Assembly (NCBI GenBank): GCA_030596605.1
Contig: JAUVJI010000015.1
Location: forward strand, 1-43,364
DNA: 43,364 bases
DNA from: Bacteroidales bacterium
GTDB taxonomy: Bacteria; Bacteroidota; Bacteroidia; Bacteroidales; JAADJA01
Reading direction: 5' to 3'
Shown: piece after piece, positions 1 through 9,648 of the stretch
Layout: each line of letters opens with the position of its first letter
How positions within the stretch are numbered: position 1 is the stretch's first letter
Made by a program: the position numbers and the translations under genes
Notes under the pieces: generated by a model
What the model was told of the DNA's origin: nothing
The model's input: the letters and a program-made list of their open reading frames with translations, nothing else
Database searches by the model: none

Positions 1-154
1 TAACTGTGAAAATCGGAAATGTCAATTCCAGCCATTCATCAATTTTAATCCCACCGAATACACCAAGCAAAATAATCAGCAACATCTGAAAAGCGATGCT
101 GGAATATCTTGCATAATTATTTAAAGAATTTTTCTTTTGGTTCTTGTTGTACAT
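1..154 (-). CDS. atpZ: AtpZ/AtpI-family ATP synthase accessory protein, N-terminal part (runs off the left edge)
   Basis: Reading the minus strand from an ATG at 154 gives 51 residues, starting MYNKNQKKNSLNNYARYSS and followed by a hydrophobic stretch (IAFQMLLIILLGVFGGIKID). This looks like the first membrane hairpin of the small AtpZ/AtpI membrane proteins encoded ahead of the F-type ATP synthase subunits, which are thought to help Mg2+/Ca2+ uptake or c-ring assembly. The start lies inside the last codons of the bactofilin gene, so the two overlap by 38 bases in different frames. In Bacteroidota the order porW, bactofilin, atpZ, atpB is common, and this context supports the call. The C-terminal half is outside the window. 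Confidence 0.75.
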   Translation of the reverse strand, partial: MYNKNQKKNSLNNYARYSSIAFQMLLIILLGVFGGIKIDEWLELTFPIFTV

Positions 155-524
155 TTAGAGCAGGTGTGTTAGGCTTTTTTATTTCAGCACCACCCATATC
201 ACACGTTCCTGTAAACCTGGCGCCGGGTTCAATGGATAATTTACCAGTTATAACATCTCCATTTAGTTCTGCCGTTGATTTTAGCATTAATAATTGCTCA
301 ACGTTGATCTTGGCTTTAGTTTTTCCTGATATGTCCGCATTTTGGCAATTTACTTCACCTTCAATGCTGCCCGATTGTCCAATTACAATTTTTCCTTTGC
401 AATTGATCGATCCGATTAGCGAGCCATCAATCCGAAAATCACCGTTGGCAGTTATTTCACCTTTTATCACTGTTCCGGCAACAATGGTATTCGGTTTGGT
501 TTCTACTATGTTATTTTTAGACAT
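117..524 (-). CDS. Bactofilin-family polymer-forming cytoskeletal protein
   Basis: A 135-residue protein with a short polar N-terminus, then a central region of about 90 residues with regular Gly- and hydrophobic-rich turns (TVIKGEITANGDFRIDGSL, GKIVIGQSGSIEGEVNCQNA). This is the right-handed beta-helix pattern of the bactofilin (DUF583) domain. Bactofilins polymerise without nucleotide into filaments that place cell-wall or envelope proteins. The proline- and lysine-rich tail (about residues 115-135) is typical of the disordered ends of the family. It lies 36 bases after porW and overlaps the start of atpZ, so the three are probably co-transcribed. The family call is firm; the cellular role here is inferred. 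Confidence 0.88.
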   Translation of the reverse strand: MSKNNIVETKPNTIVAGTVIKGEITANGDFRIDGSLIGSINCKGKIVIGQSGSIEGEVNCQNADISGKTKAKINVEQLLMLKSTAELNGDVITGKLSIEPGARFTGTCDMGGAEIKKPNTPALNVQQEPKEKFFK

Positions 525-560
525 CTTATTGTTTTTTTTTGAATTATAAAATTACTAAAA

Positions 561-3203
561 TTACTGTTCCGTTAAGTAATTCTGTTTAAAAAATGCTAAA
601 TATCTTGTTATATCCTTATCTTTATAAAAAACCGGGTAGTTTTCCTGGGCAATTACAAATGCATTGTATTCTTCCTGTTCCAGCCCACCATATACGTATT
701 CGTTCGAAATAATGGCATTATAATAATTCATTGACTTATTAATGGAATTAAAATTACCGACCATTATGAAATGTGTTGAAGCATCGAGTAATATATTTGT
801 AATGGACAGGTTTTCGAGGCTGTAATACTTAATATTAAAATCAGAAATTCTTACTTTGAGTGCATTGACATTTACATTTGTTCCATTCACCAAAAGTGCA
901 AAGATTTGCTTGCTGTCAGGATCGAACTCATAGATTGACACATCAATGTATTCTTCTTCCGGTTCTTTGGTTTGGGTAGTATCTATCGGACCTTTAATAT
1001 AATTCAGGAGATTTTGCGCCATCGGAATAACTTCACTTTCGGAATACTTCGCTATTAAATTTTCAAGAGCAACTTGCAGAGAATCTACAACTTCAATTCT
1101 TCCAAGAGCCAAAGCCCTAAGGTATTCGAATTTTGCCAATAAATCCGGTGGTCCTTCAAATTCATTCAATGCCCGTGTGCTGTTGGAGTAAACTGTGTAA
1201 TATCGTTCGTTTTGATAATGTTCATAAGTTTCATTATATAATCTTACCGCAAGGTTCTTTCGCGCTTCCAACTCTTTATAGTAATTAGGATCGAGAAGGA
1301 GTTTGGCGTAATCACTATCAGGGAAATGGGCAATTATGAGAGTTTTATATTTTTCAGCCATGTCGTAATTTTCCTGGTAGGTATATAATCTATAAAGCTG
1401 ATAATATACTTGTAAAATGTATTTATTTCCCGGAAATCGTTCAAGCAGGGTTTCAAAAGATTCAACGGACTTTGGATAATCATCAAGTTTATCCTTGTAA
1501 ATAAAACCAAGATTATAAAACGCCTCTATAATTAATGAGTCGGAAATAATTATCTGATCCTCATTAAAAGGCAGGTTTTGCAAATAATATTCCCTGGAGT
1601 GAGTATCGTTGGAGGCTATGATAACACTGTCGGAAGACAGGCTATCAGCCAGTGCATACGTCTCTTCTTCTGTTTGTTCAAAAAATGATTGTTTATTTGA
1701 CAATCTCCAGTTGTCTTCTAATTTACGAATTCCCCATTTCTTCCTGAATTCAGTAAAACCAAAACTTAATGCCTGCGGATTATAAAAATACCAGGAGCCA
1801 CTGCCTGTAGGCCCTCCGATATTACTAATGCCACCCATATCCTGATTGCCGCCGGTCATGGCTAATATTTCATCAAGTTCCTTTTGTCTTTCCTCTTCTT
1901 CAATTACTTCCTCTATTATTTTGTCGATGATAGCAAATCTTTCCTCTTCCGACATACCTACAAGCATTTGCAAACTATCTTCTGTTTGAATAATAATGAG
2001 GTTGGTAACAAGTTCGGTAAGATATGAAGTACGGGCTTTTATTTTTTCATAATCGGGATAATCTTCAGGCATAACCTGAACAGCTGTGTCATAATAAGCC
2101 TGTGCCAATTCATAATCAGGAACACCAAAATATATGTCGCCTAATTTTAGAGATGAAGTTACTTTCTGATATTGGTTTGATTTTGAAGTAGCAACCGATA
2201 ATCTTAAATAATCAATGGCCAGAGTATCAATTCCATCCTTAAATGCTATATCGGAAAGAGCATAATATATTTGATCGAGAAAATCTTTATTTTTATCCTC
2301 CTTTAGCATTTTCCTGAGCTTCTTTACAATGTCTTTACTGTTATCTTCATAGCGGGTATCATAACATTTCGCAAGATTAATGGCAGCATTAAAAGCCATT
2401 TCATAAGGTGGATTTTTTTTGATAACCTGCCTGTAGTAATCAGAAGCTTTGTAAAGTTCATCCTGATCTTGATATATCTGGCCGAGAATAAATCGAACCC
2501 GGCTATCAATTGATTTCTTTTGGTTCAAATATAAGGCATCAATTAAGGGCTCAATTGCGTTGCTGTATTTTTCCTGATATATATATAGATCTGCCCGCAC
2601 CAGGGGAAGGGCCTTTTGAACCTTATTGTCTATTTTGGGATTTTTATTTATTTCATTCTGAAGATTATCCAATATTGATTGGGCCCGTTTATATTTTCCC
2701 AGTTGATTATAACTATTGCATAACCAAAGCATGGCTTCATATTTAATCTCGTTTTCCTTGTATTCATTTATGACAAATTCAAAAGTACGCCGGGCTTTGT
2801 TGTATTCCTGCTTATGAAAGTATGATAATCCAATGAGCATGTAACTGTCATCAATCCATCTGACCCATTCTTTCCTGCTAAAAAACATTGAATGCCTTTG
2901 AATATTGATGGAAGCTTTTTCAATGGCTTTGTCCATATATGGATTAAGGGATTGTGCCTCAGCCTCAGTTCCGTAATTAAATATGGGAAGAACCTTATTG
3001 TAGTTGTCTTGTACAGATTCTTCCATAATGTCCACCCCTTCGCGATAGCTTTCCCTACCATTCCAAAACATGTTGTAATGCCCGGTCAGATTGTGGTAAG
3101 CCCTGCGGATGAATGTGTTTTTTTTGGTCGAACAGGAAAAACTGGTTATTGTGAGAATGACCAGAATCAGTTGGATTATTTTATATGATTTTTGCCGGAT
3201 CAA
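561..3203 (-). CDS. porW: Type IX secretion system TPR lipoprotein PorW/SprE
   Basis: An 880-residue lipoprotein. The signal peptide ends in a lipobox with Cys24 (TSFSC). The mature part has many tetratricopeptide-like helical repeats (for example residues 110-400 and 570-700). The N-terminal segment RRAYHNLTGHYNMFWNG is characteristic of the PorW/SprE family, which is required for type IX secretion and, in gliding species, motility; it is thought to link the inner-membrane motor to the outer-membrane translocon. Three T9SS cargo genes in this window fit this. The start is a TTG at 3203: an in-frame TAA lies five codons upstream and no ATG precedes the signal peptide. It is the first gene of the porW-bactofilin-atpZ set. 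Confidence 0.87.
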   Translation of the reverse strand: MIRQKSYKIIQLILVILTITSFSCSTKKNTFIRRAYHNLTGHYNMFWNGRESYREGVDIMEESVQDNYNKVLPIFNYGTEAEAQSLNPYMDKAIEKASINIQRHSMFFSRKEWVRWIDDSYMLIGLSYFHKQEYNKARRTFEFVINEYKENEIKYEAMLWLCNSYNQLGKYKRAQSILDNLQNEINKNPKIDNKVQKALPLVRADLYIYQEKYSNAIEPLIDALYLNQKKSIDSRVRFILGQIYQDQDELYKASDYYRQVIKKNPPYEMAFNAAINLAKCYDTRYEDNSKDIVKKLRKMLKEDKNKDFLDQIYYALSDIAFKDGIDTLAIDYLRLSVATSKSNQYQKVTSSLKLGDIYFGVPDYELAQAYYDTAVQVMPEDYPDYEKIKARTSYLTELVTNLIIIQTEDSLQMLVGMSEEERFAIIDKIIEEVIEEEERQKELDEILAMTGGNQDMGGISNIGGPTGSGSWYFYNPQALSFGFTEFRKKWGIRKLEDNWRLSNKQSFFEQTEEETYALADSLSSDSVIIASNDTHSREYYLQNLPFNEDQIIISDSLIIEAFYNLGFIYKDKLDDYPKSVESFETLLERFPGNKYILQVYYQLYRLYTYQENYDMAEKYKTLIIAHFPDSDYAKLLLDPNYYKELEARKNLAVRLYNETYEHYQNERYYTVYSNSTRALNEFEGPPDLLAKFEYLRALALGRIEVVDSLQVALENLIAKYSESEVIPMAQNLLNYIKGPIDTTQTKEPEEEYIDVSIYEFDPDSKQIFALLVNGTNVNVNALKVRISDFNIKYYSLENLSITNILLDASTHFIMVGNFNSINKSMNYYNAIISNEYVYGGLEQEEYNAFVIAQENYPVFYKDKDITRYLAFFKQNYLTEQ

Positions 3204-3395
3204 GATGGTTTCCTGTTAATTTGCTGCTTATTTACCTGATTTCAACTATTTAACTTATTTTTTGCAAAAATATTTTATTTTACCTAATTAGCTTATAAAA
3301 TTATTGAAATGTATAATGAAATTGAATTTTTTTAGTTGCTCTTAGAATAAATATTACTAAAAACAGGGTATTTGAATTAGTATTTTAAAATCAGG

Positions 3396-3403
3396 TATCT
3401 TTG
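3396..3403 (+). promoter_or_regulatory. Bacteroidota-type promoter for the M23 peptidase operon
   Basis: TATCTTTG matches the Bacteroidota -7 element TAnnTTTG. A TTTG at 3371-3374 lies 21 bases upstream and fits the -33 element. The ATG of the peptidase gene follows 23 bases after the -7 box, giving a short leader. Confidence 0.65.
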
Positions 3404-3426
3404 CATCTTTGAATTTATAGTGGTTT

Positions 3427-4314
3427 ATGGCAGATTCTTCTAAAAAAAGAAAAAAGAAATTCTGGATATACAAACTCCGGAATAAGTACAGGCTCGTCAT
3501 CAGTAATGAAGAAACTTTTGAAGAAAAAATTTCCTTCCGGTTATCCCGGCTCAATGTTTTTGTTACAATAGGAACCGTAGCCATTATATTAATAGTTGCC
3601 ACCACTTTTCTTATCGCCTTTACTCCGCTAAGGGAGTATATTCCCGGCTATACTGATGTAACCCTTACAAAACGCGTTAGCGAATTAAAACGGATAACAG
3701 ATTCACTTGAAGTTGATTTTCGCCAGAAAAGTATTTATATTCAAAATATAAAAAATATAATTGATGGAAAAGAGATAGAAGAGGATACTGCTATACAAAA
3801 TGTTCAGGATGGGAATTATAACAAAATTCAATATACACATTCAAAGGAGGATTCAATTTTGCGGCAGGAATATGAGAACGAAACATCCTATGACTTATAC
3901 TATAATGACAATGAAGAGCTTTCCACTGCTACATCTCCGTTGAGTAGTTTTAACTTTTTTATCCCTTTAAAAGGTATAATTACGAATGAATTTGACCTTG
4001 TGAAGCAGCATTACGGAATTGATATCGTTTCAAAACAAAACGAAGCTGTTAAAGCAACATTGGAGGGAACAGTAATTTTTGCCGGCTGGACCCTGGAAAC
4101 AGGTTACGTAATAACCATCCAGCACAAGGGGAAATTTATTTCATCATATAAGCATAATTCAGTACTGCTCAAGCAACAGGGAAATTTTGTTAAAGCAGGC
4201 GAACCGATTGCCATCGTTGGTGAATCAGGAGAGCTAACTACCGGGCCACATTTGCACTTTGAATTATGGTACAATGGGACACCGGTAAATCCAGAGGACT
4301 ACATAGCATTTTAA
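3427..4314 (+). CDS. M23-family (LytM-type) peptidoglycan endopeptidase, membrane anchored
   Basis: A 295-residue protein with a basic cytoplasmic N-terminus (SSKKRKKKFW), one membrane span at about residues 42-67, a coiled linker and a C-terminal LytM domain (about 180-295). The residues of an active zinc peptidase are all present: His195 and Asp199 in HYGID, His243 in SSYKHNS, and His275 and His277 in GPHLHFELW. It should therefore be a catalytically competent cell-wall hydrolase rather than a degenerate EnvC/NlpD-type activator. It sits 15 bases upstream of dxr and has its own promoter, so it probably leads the operon that runs to tauE. The precise cross-link cut cannot be told from sequence. 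Confidence 0.88.
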   Translation: MADSSKKRKKKFWIYKLRNKYRLVISNEETFEEKISFRLSRLNVFVTIGTVAIILIVATTFLIAFTPLREYIPGYTDVTLTKRVSELKRITDSLEVDFRQKSIYIQNIKNIIDGKEIEEDTAIQNVQDGNYNKIQYTHSKEDSILRQEYENETSYDLYYNDNEELSTATSPLSSFNFFIPLKGIITNEFDLVKQHYGIDIVSKQNEAVKATLEGTVIFAGWTLETGYVITIQHKGKFISSYKHNSVLLKQQGNFVKAGEPIAIVGESGELTTGPHLHFELWYNGTPVNPEDYIAF

Positions 4315-4329
4315 TGAGTTAATCCATAG

Positions 4330-5508
4330 TTGAAAAAGCGAATAGCCATATTAGGATCAACAGGTTCAATCGGAACTCAGGCGCTGGAAGTAATTGATCA
4401 GCATACCGACAAGTTTGAACTGGAGGTGCTTTCTGCACTGAAAAATTCTGATTTGCTTGTTCAACAGGCATTAAAATATAAACCTAATTCGGTAGTTATT
4501 GGTAAGGAGGATTTGTATAAACAAGTTTTTAACGCCCTTGACCCTTACGATATAAAAGTTTTTGCAGGCGAAGAATCCATCCGGCAGATAGTTGAAATGG
4601 ATTCGATAGATATAGTTTTGATTGCCATGGTTGGGTTTGCCGGATTATTGCCAACAATACATGCTATTAAGGCTAAAAAGCAAATTGCCCTCGCCAATAA
4701 GGAATCCCTTGTTGTTGCAGGTGAAATGGTAACCAAACTCGCTGTTGAAAACAGAGTTTCAATAATTCCGATTGATTCTGAACACTCGGCCATTTTTCAA
4801 TGCTTAACAGGTGAAAATCCAGAAGATGTCGAAAAGATCTATCTTACAGCTTCAGGTGGGCCTTTCAGAAATTTAAGTCTGAAAGAACTGGAAAAAGTTA
4901 CAATAAAAGATGCCTTGAATCATCCAAATTGGAATATGGGTAATAAAATTACCATTGACTCGGCATCATTAATAAACAAAGGATTAGAAGTAATTGAAGC
5001 AAAATGGTTGTTTGGTTTATCCATGAAACAAATAGAAGTTGTTATCCATCCACAATCCATTATTCATTCAATTGTTCAATTCAGGGATGGTTCTATGAAA
5101 GCCCAGATGAGTTTGCCGGATATGAGAATGCCGATTCAATACGCCTTGAGTTATCCAGAAAGACTAAGCAATGATTTTCCCCGCTTAAATTTTTCAGAAA
5201 TACAGGAATTTACTTTTCAAATACCTGATATTAAAAAATTTCGTAATCTTGCACTCGCTTTTTTTGCGCTTGAAAGAGGTGGCAATTTGCCGTGTGTGTT
5301 GAATGCTGCCAATGAAATAGCCGTGGATGCATTTTTAAATAACCGGATCAGTTTTTTGCAAATGCCGGTTGTAATTGAGAAATGCATTGAGTTGGCAGGT
5401 TTTATTAAAACCCCTACTATTCAGGATTATATTGATGTTGATTTTGAAACACGGGAGCAAGCTCGAAAAATTATTAATGAATTGAATAAATTAGGCAAAA
5501 CATTTTAG
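4330..5508 (+). CDS. dxr: 1-deoxy-D-xylulose 5-phosphate reductoisomerase
   Basis: A 392-residue enzyme of the non-mevalonate (MEP) isoprenoid pathway. It converts 1-deoxyxylulose 5-phosphate to 2-C-methylerythritol 4-phosphate with NADPH. Visible features are the NADPH-binding loop GSTGSIG (residues 9-15), the metal ligands Asp149 and Glu151 in PIDSEHSA, Glu220 in NKGLEVIEAKWLF, the flexible-loop segment TASGGPFR, and HPNWNMGNKITIDSAS. Length matches the family. The start is TTG at 4330 (TTG AAA AAG), directly ahead of the conserved beta-strand RIAILG; no ATG is available nearby. dxr next to rseP is a common Bacteroidota arrangement. Confidence 0.97.
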   Translation: MKKRIAILGSTGSIGTQALEVIDQHTDKFELEVLSALKNSDLLVQQALKYKPNSVVIGKEDLYKQVFNALDPYDIKVFAGEESIRQIVEMDSIDIVLIAMVGFAGLLPTIHAIKAKKQIALANKESLVVAGEMVTKLAVENRVSIIPIDSEHSAIFQCLTGENPEDVEKIYLTASGGPFRNLSLKELEKVTIKDALNHPNWNMGNKITIDSASLINKGLEVIEAKWLFGLSMKQIEVVIHPQSIIHSIVQFRDGSMKAQMSLPDMRMPIQYALSYPERLSNDFPRLNFSEIQEFTFQIPDIKKFRNLALAFFALERGGNLPCVLNAANEIAVDAFLNNRISFLQMPVVIEKCIELAGFIKTPTIQDYIDVDFETREQARKIINELNKLGKTF

Positions 5509-5554
5509 CAAAAGAATCGTTTATTTGAACTTATAAAAATTAATTAAGCCATTA

Positions 5555-6880
5555 ATGGAAGTCGTAATAAAAATATTGCAGTTTGTACTTAGTTTATCCA
5601 TTCTCGTCATCATACATGAATTGGGACATTTTTTAGCTGCCAAAGCTTTTAAAACAAGGGTGGAAAAGTTTTATTTGTTTTTTAACCCCTGGTTCTCAAT
5701 ATTCAAATTTAAGTATGGCGAAACTGAATATGGAGTTGGCTGGTTACCCTTGGGAGGATATGTAAAGATAGCCGGAATGATTGACGAATCTATGGACAAA
5801 GAGCAATTGAATAAACCGCCACAATCCTGGGAATTCCGTAGTAAACCCACATGGCAAAGATTAATTATTATGCTGGGTGGGGTGACCATGAATATTATAC
5901 TAGCTATTTTAATTTACATATTCATGTTAGTTACATGGGGTGAAGAATACCTGCCTACCTCAGAGGTGAAATATGGAATTAAGGTTGACTCACTGGCTAT
6001 GGAAACCGGTTTGAGGGATGGTGATAAAATTTTATCCATCGACAATGAATACATTGAAAAATTCAATAAAATTCCTGAGAAAATAATTCTTGACGATGCA
6101 AAAACTATTCAGGTAGAGAGAAATGGTCAAAAAATAAATCTTGAAATTCCGGATGGTTTCCTTGCGAAATTAATAAAGCATAAATCACCTGATTTTATTT
6201 CTTTCAGGGTGCCGTTTGAGGTTGGTGACTTTACCAAAAAATCAGCAGGCAGAGAAGCAGGAATACAAATTGATGACAAGATCATTGCTTTGAATGACAA
6301 ACCTACTGAGTACTTTTATGATTTCTATAATGAATTACAAAAGCATAAAAATGAAGAGATTAAAGTTTCCATTCTTAGAAGTTCTGATACTGTTGATATA
6401 AATGTTACCGTTCCCAATGAAGGTAAATTAGGTATCTTCAGGAAGCCTCTTGAAAATTATTTTGAGTTCAGTAAAGTAAATTATTCGATTTTCACTGCAA
6501 TACCTGCAGGAGTTGTTAAGGCATACAAAGGTGTAGGGAATTATCTCAAACAATTAAAATTACTATTTAATCCTGATATTAAGGCTTATGAATCGGTTGG
6601 AGGTTTTATTACCATTGGAAGTATTTTTCCGGCTCAGTGGCACTGGCAAAGTTTCTGGACATTAACAGCATTTCTTTCCATTATGCTTGCCATATTAAAT
6701 GTACTTCCTATTCCTGCTCTCGACGGAGGCCATGTGATGTTCTTAATGTATGAGATCATTACACGAAGAAAACCAAGTGATAAGTTTATGGAATACGCAC
6801 AGATTACGGGAATGGTATTATTATTTGCCTTGTTGATCTTTGCAAATGGGAACGATATCATTAAGTTATTCAGGAATTAA
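5555..6880 (+). CDS. rseP: RIP metalloprotease RseP (site-2 protease family)
   Basis: A 441-residue intramembrane zinc protease. The first membrane segment carries the HExxH motif HELGH (residues 21-25). The third zinc ligand, Asp390, is in PIPALDGGH in a C-terminal membrane segment. Between them are two PDZ-like domains (about 130-200 and 215-290), the first containing ETGLRDGDKILSIDN. RseP-type proteases cut transmembrane anti-sigma factors or leftover signal peptides within the inner membrane. It follows dxr by 46 bases on the same strand. No anti-sigma factor or sigma factor gene is nearby, so the substrate is unknown. Confidence 0.95.
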   Translation: MEVVIKILQFVLSLSILVIIHELGHFLAAKAFKTRVEKFYLFFNPWFSIFKFKYGETEYGVGWLPLGGYVKIAGMIDESMDKEQLNKPPQSWEFRSKPTWQRLIIMLGGVTMNIILAILIYIFMLVTWGEEYLPTSEVKYGIKVDSLAMETGLRDGDKILSIDNEYIEKFNKIPEKIILDDAKTIQVERNGQKINLEIPDGFLAKLIKHKSPDFISFRVPFEVGDFTKKSAGREAGIQIDDKIIALNDKPTEYFYDFYNELQKHKNEEIKVSILRSSDTVDINVTVPNEGKLGIFRKPLENYFEFSKVNYSIFTAIPAGVVKAYKGVGNYLKQLKLLFNPDIKAYESVGGFITIGSIFPAQWHWQSFWTLTAFLSIMLAILNVLPIPALDGGHVMFLMYEIITRRKPSDKFMEYAQITGMVLLFALLIFANGNDIIKLFRN

Positions 6881-6913
6881 AATTCTTCCTTATTTTTACC
6901 GAAAAATTTCCTG

Positions 6914-8821
6914 GTGAGAAATAGGTATCTCTTCTTAATTTTCTTTTTTTTCATTTCTGTCCTTTTTATTAATGCAAAGGTATGGGGTCAAACACCTCAC
7001 GATTTTTCCACTGACATACCAAAAGTAATAGTCCAGAATATTCCGGTAGATATAACTATTACAATACCTTCCTTAATCAGTACTCAGTTAGATACTGTCC
7101 CAGTGAATATTAACGGAAAAAAAATAGAATTGATTTTTGAGAGAGGTGTCGGAAAATTGGAATATAAGTTTACAGAAAAAGAAGAATTAAAAATTGCAAT
7201 CGGAAACACACCCTTTTCCAAAATGATTACTCCGATACCCTTGTGGATGTCGGTCCTACCTCCTTTAATAGCAATTTTGATGGCGTTGGTTTTCAGGGAG
7301 GTTTTCTCTGCACTTTTTATCGGGCTAATGGTTGGTTCGGTAATCATTACATATTACCAGGGTTTTGCTTTTTGGCAGGCTATATTCCTTGGATTATTTT
7401 CCATAATTGATGTGTATATTTTGGAATCACTCAACAATAGCGCTCATTTATCTGTCATCGTTTTTTCAATGATGATAGGGGCAATGGTTGCATTGATTTC
7501 AGAAAATGGCGGAATGAAAGGAATTGTTAATATTTTATCCCGGTATGCCAACAGTCCAAGATCCGGACAGTTTGTAACCTGGCTAATGGGCATTGTAATA
7601 TTTTTTGATGACTATGCCAACACACTGGTTGTTGGAAATACCATGCGTCCTGTAACAGACAGGTTGAAAATATCACGGGAAAAACTAAGTTATATCGTTG
7701 ATTCCACAGCGGCTCCTATTACAGCAATTGCCTTTGTTACAACCTGGATTGGTGCCGAACTTAGCTATATCCAGGATGGGATTAATACAATTGGACTGGA
7801 TGAAACAGCATACGATATATTTTTAAATTCCTTAAAATATTCGTTTTACCCAATCCTGACGCTTTTGTTTGTTTTATTACTTATATACAAAAAGCGGGAA
7901 TTCGGGCCTATGCTGAATGCTGAACGTAAAGCCAGGAGGAATGGAGTTGCTAAAATTCATCCGCAGGTTCATACTGATACGGAAAGTTTTCATACAGATA
8001 AAGAGAAGTGGTATAATGCCGTGATCCCGGTAATTGTTATCATAGCCGGAACGATAATAGGATTGATCAGCACCGGATTAAATAATGTGGATTGGAATTC
8101 TGAAATCGGTTTCCCAAAAAACTTATCCAATGTAATCGGACATGCTGATTCATATAAGGCCTTATTATGGTCTTCTCTTGCAGGCGTATTGGTTGCAGTT
8201 ATATTGACAACATGTCAAAAAATAATGAGCTTGAAACAAAGCGTTGACAGTCTTGTAAAGGGATTTAAAACAATGGTAACAGCTATCCTGATCCTTGTAT
8301 TGGCATGGTCTCTCGCGCTAATCACCCAATATATGCATACTGCTGACTTTATATCGGGAATCCTGTTAGAAATAAATATTACTCCCTATTTAATCCCTTC
8401 CATTACTTTTATTCTGGCAGCGCTTGTTGCTTTTGCAACCGGATCATCCTGGGGCACTATGGCCATTTTATATCCTTTGATATTACCATCTTCCTGGTTA
8501 ATTGCACAGGAATATGGTATGGATTATGACCAGTCGATGGCTATTTTTTACAATGTTGTTTCTACGGTTTTGGCTGGTTCAGTTCTGGGGGATCATTGTT
8601 CACCCATTTCTGATACCACCATTTTGAGTTCATTAGCCAGTTCTTGTAATCATATCGAACATGTTCGAACACAATTACCTTATGCACTTACAGTTGGTTT
8701 GGTCGCTACATTTTTAGGAACCCTGCCCGCTGAATATGGTGTACCTTCATATATACTGTTTGTTGTAAATTTGATTGTTTTATATTTTATTGTGGTGATA
8801 TTTGGGAAAAAAGTTGAATAG
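6914..8821 (+). CDS. NhaC-family Na+/H+ antiporter with an N-terminal exported domain
   Basis: A 635-residue membrane protein. The transport core (about residues 105-635) is of the NhaC/ion-transporter superfamily, with about 11-12 hydrophobic segments and the family-like stretches FFDDYANTLVVGNTMRPV, STAAPITAIAFVTTWIGAEL and VLAGSVLGDHCSPISDTTI. Such proteins exchange Na+ for protons, though some relatives carry organic acids or amino acids. The first 25 residues form a signal-peptide-like segment, followed by about 75 beta-rich residues before the first core helix, an extra module compared with Bacillus-type NhaC. The start is GTG at 6914, 33 bases after rseP. Substrate is inferred from family only. 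Confidence 0.85.
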   Translation: MRNRYLFLIFFFFISVLFINAKVWGQTPHDFSTDIPKVIVQNIPVDITITIPSLISTQLDTVPVNINGKKIELIFERGVGKLEYKFTEKEELKIAIGNTPFSKMITPIPLWMSVLPPLIAILMALVFREVFSALFIGLMVGSVIITYYQGFAFWQAIFLGLFSIIDVYILESLNNSAHLSVIVFSMMIGAMVALISENGGMKGIVNILSRYANSPRSGQFVTWLMGIVIFFDDYANTLVVGNTMRPVTDRLKISREKLSYIVDSTAAPITAIAFVTTWIGAELSYIQDGINTIGLDETAYDIFLNSLKYSFYPILTLLFVLLLIYKKREFGPMLNAERKARRNGVAKIHPQVHTDTESFHTDKEKWYNAVIPVIVIIAGTIIGLISTGLNNVDWNSEIGFPKNLSNVIGHADSYKALLWSSLAGVLVAVILTTCQKIMSLKQSVDSLVKGFKTMVTAILILVLAWSLALITQYMHTADFISGILLEINITPYLIPSITFILAALVAFATGSSWGTMAILYPLILPSSWLIAQEYGMDYDQSMAIFYNVVSTVLAGSVLGDHCSPISDTTILSSLASSCNHIEHVRTQLPYALTVGLVATFLGTLPAEYGVPSYILFVVNLIVLYFIVVIFGKKVE

Positions 8822-8850
8822 TTACTGGCTTTAGCGAAATTTTATTATAA

Positions 8851-9639
8851 ATGACTTTAATTGAAATAATAATTCTTATCATTTCAGGCCTCCTGGTAGG
8901 ATTCATCAATACCCTCGCAGGCGGAGGTTCCATTATTTCACTGTCCATATTAATGTTCCTTGGATTACCTGCTAATGTGGCAAATGGTACCAACCGGGTA
9001 GCCATATTCATCCAGAACATTGCAGCTGTTGGAAGCTTCAAGCAACAAAAAGTACTGGATCATAAAAAGGGATTCTGGCTGGCCATTCCGGCAACCATCG
9101 GCTCAGTTATTGGTGCATGGATTGCAGTTGACCTGAATGAAGAAGTTATTGAAAAAGCCATTGCCATTGTGATGCTCATCATGATGTTTGTAATCCTGTA
9201 CAAACCACAACGCTGGTTAAAAGGGAAAAAAGAATTACAGGAGAAAAAAGTTACTGTCGGGCAATTTATACTTTTCTTTTTTATCGGTATTTATGGCGGC
9301 TTTTTGCATATGGGTGTGGGTTATGCTTTGCTAGCAGGAATCGTTTTAGGAGCAGGGTACGATTTGGTAAAAGCCAATGCCATCAAAGTATTTATTATTC
9401 TGATATGGGCACCGGTGATCCTAGTGGTATTTCTGATACATGGTCAGGTAAATCTTTATTATGGCCTGGTGCTTTCCATTGGCAATGTGGCTGGCGCATT
9501 GATCGCTTCACGACTGGCAGTTAAAAAAGGTGCAAATTTTGTGAGATGGGTGATTGTTGCGGTAATTTTACTAACCATTGCACATGTGTTTGGGTTGATT
9601 GATATTCAATCCTCCCTGCAAAATGTTATCAATAAATAA
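8851..9639 (+). CDS. TauE/SafE-family (TSUP) sulfite/organosulfur exporter-like permease
   Basis: A 262-residue protein with about eight hydrophobic segments and the two family repeats: NTLAGGGSIISLSIL near residue 22 and GGFLHMGVGYALLAG near residue 150. The TSUP family moves sulfite, sulfoacetate or related small anions across the inner membrane. It starts 29 bases after the NhaC-like gene on the same strand, so it is probably the last gene of the operon that begins at the M23 peptidase. Its stop faces the stop of the dCMP deaminase gene 9 bases away. The substrate cannot be told from sequence. Confidence 0.88.
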   Translation: MTLIEIIILIISGLLVGFINTLAGGGSIISLSILMFLGLPANVANGTNRVAIFIQNIAAVGSFKQQKVLDHKKGFWLAIPATIGSVIGAWIAVDLNEEVIEKAIAIVMLIMMFVILYKPQRWLKGKKELQEKKVTVGQFILFFFIGIYGGFLHMGVGYALLAGIVLGAGYDLVKANAIKVFIILIWAPVILVVFLIHGQVNLYYGLVLSIGNVAGALIASRLAVKKGANFVRWVIVAVILLTIAHVFGLIDIQSSLQNVINK

Positions 9640-9648
9640 ATATTCAGG

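Noticed and set aside
109-549. 146-codon open frame on the plus strand opposite the bactofilin gene
   Set aside because: It is antisense to a clear bactofilin, has no family features of its own, and its frame is open only because of the beta-helix codon bias.
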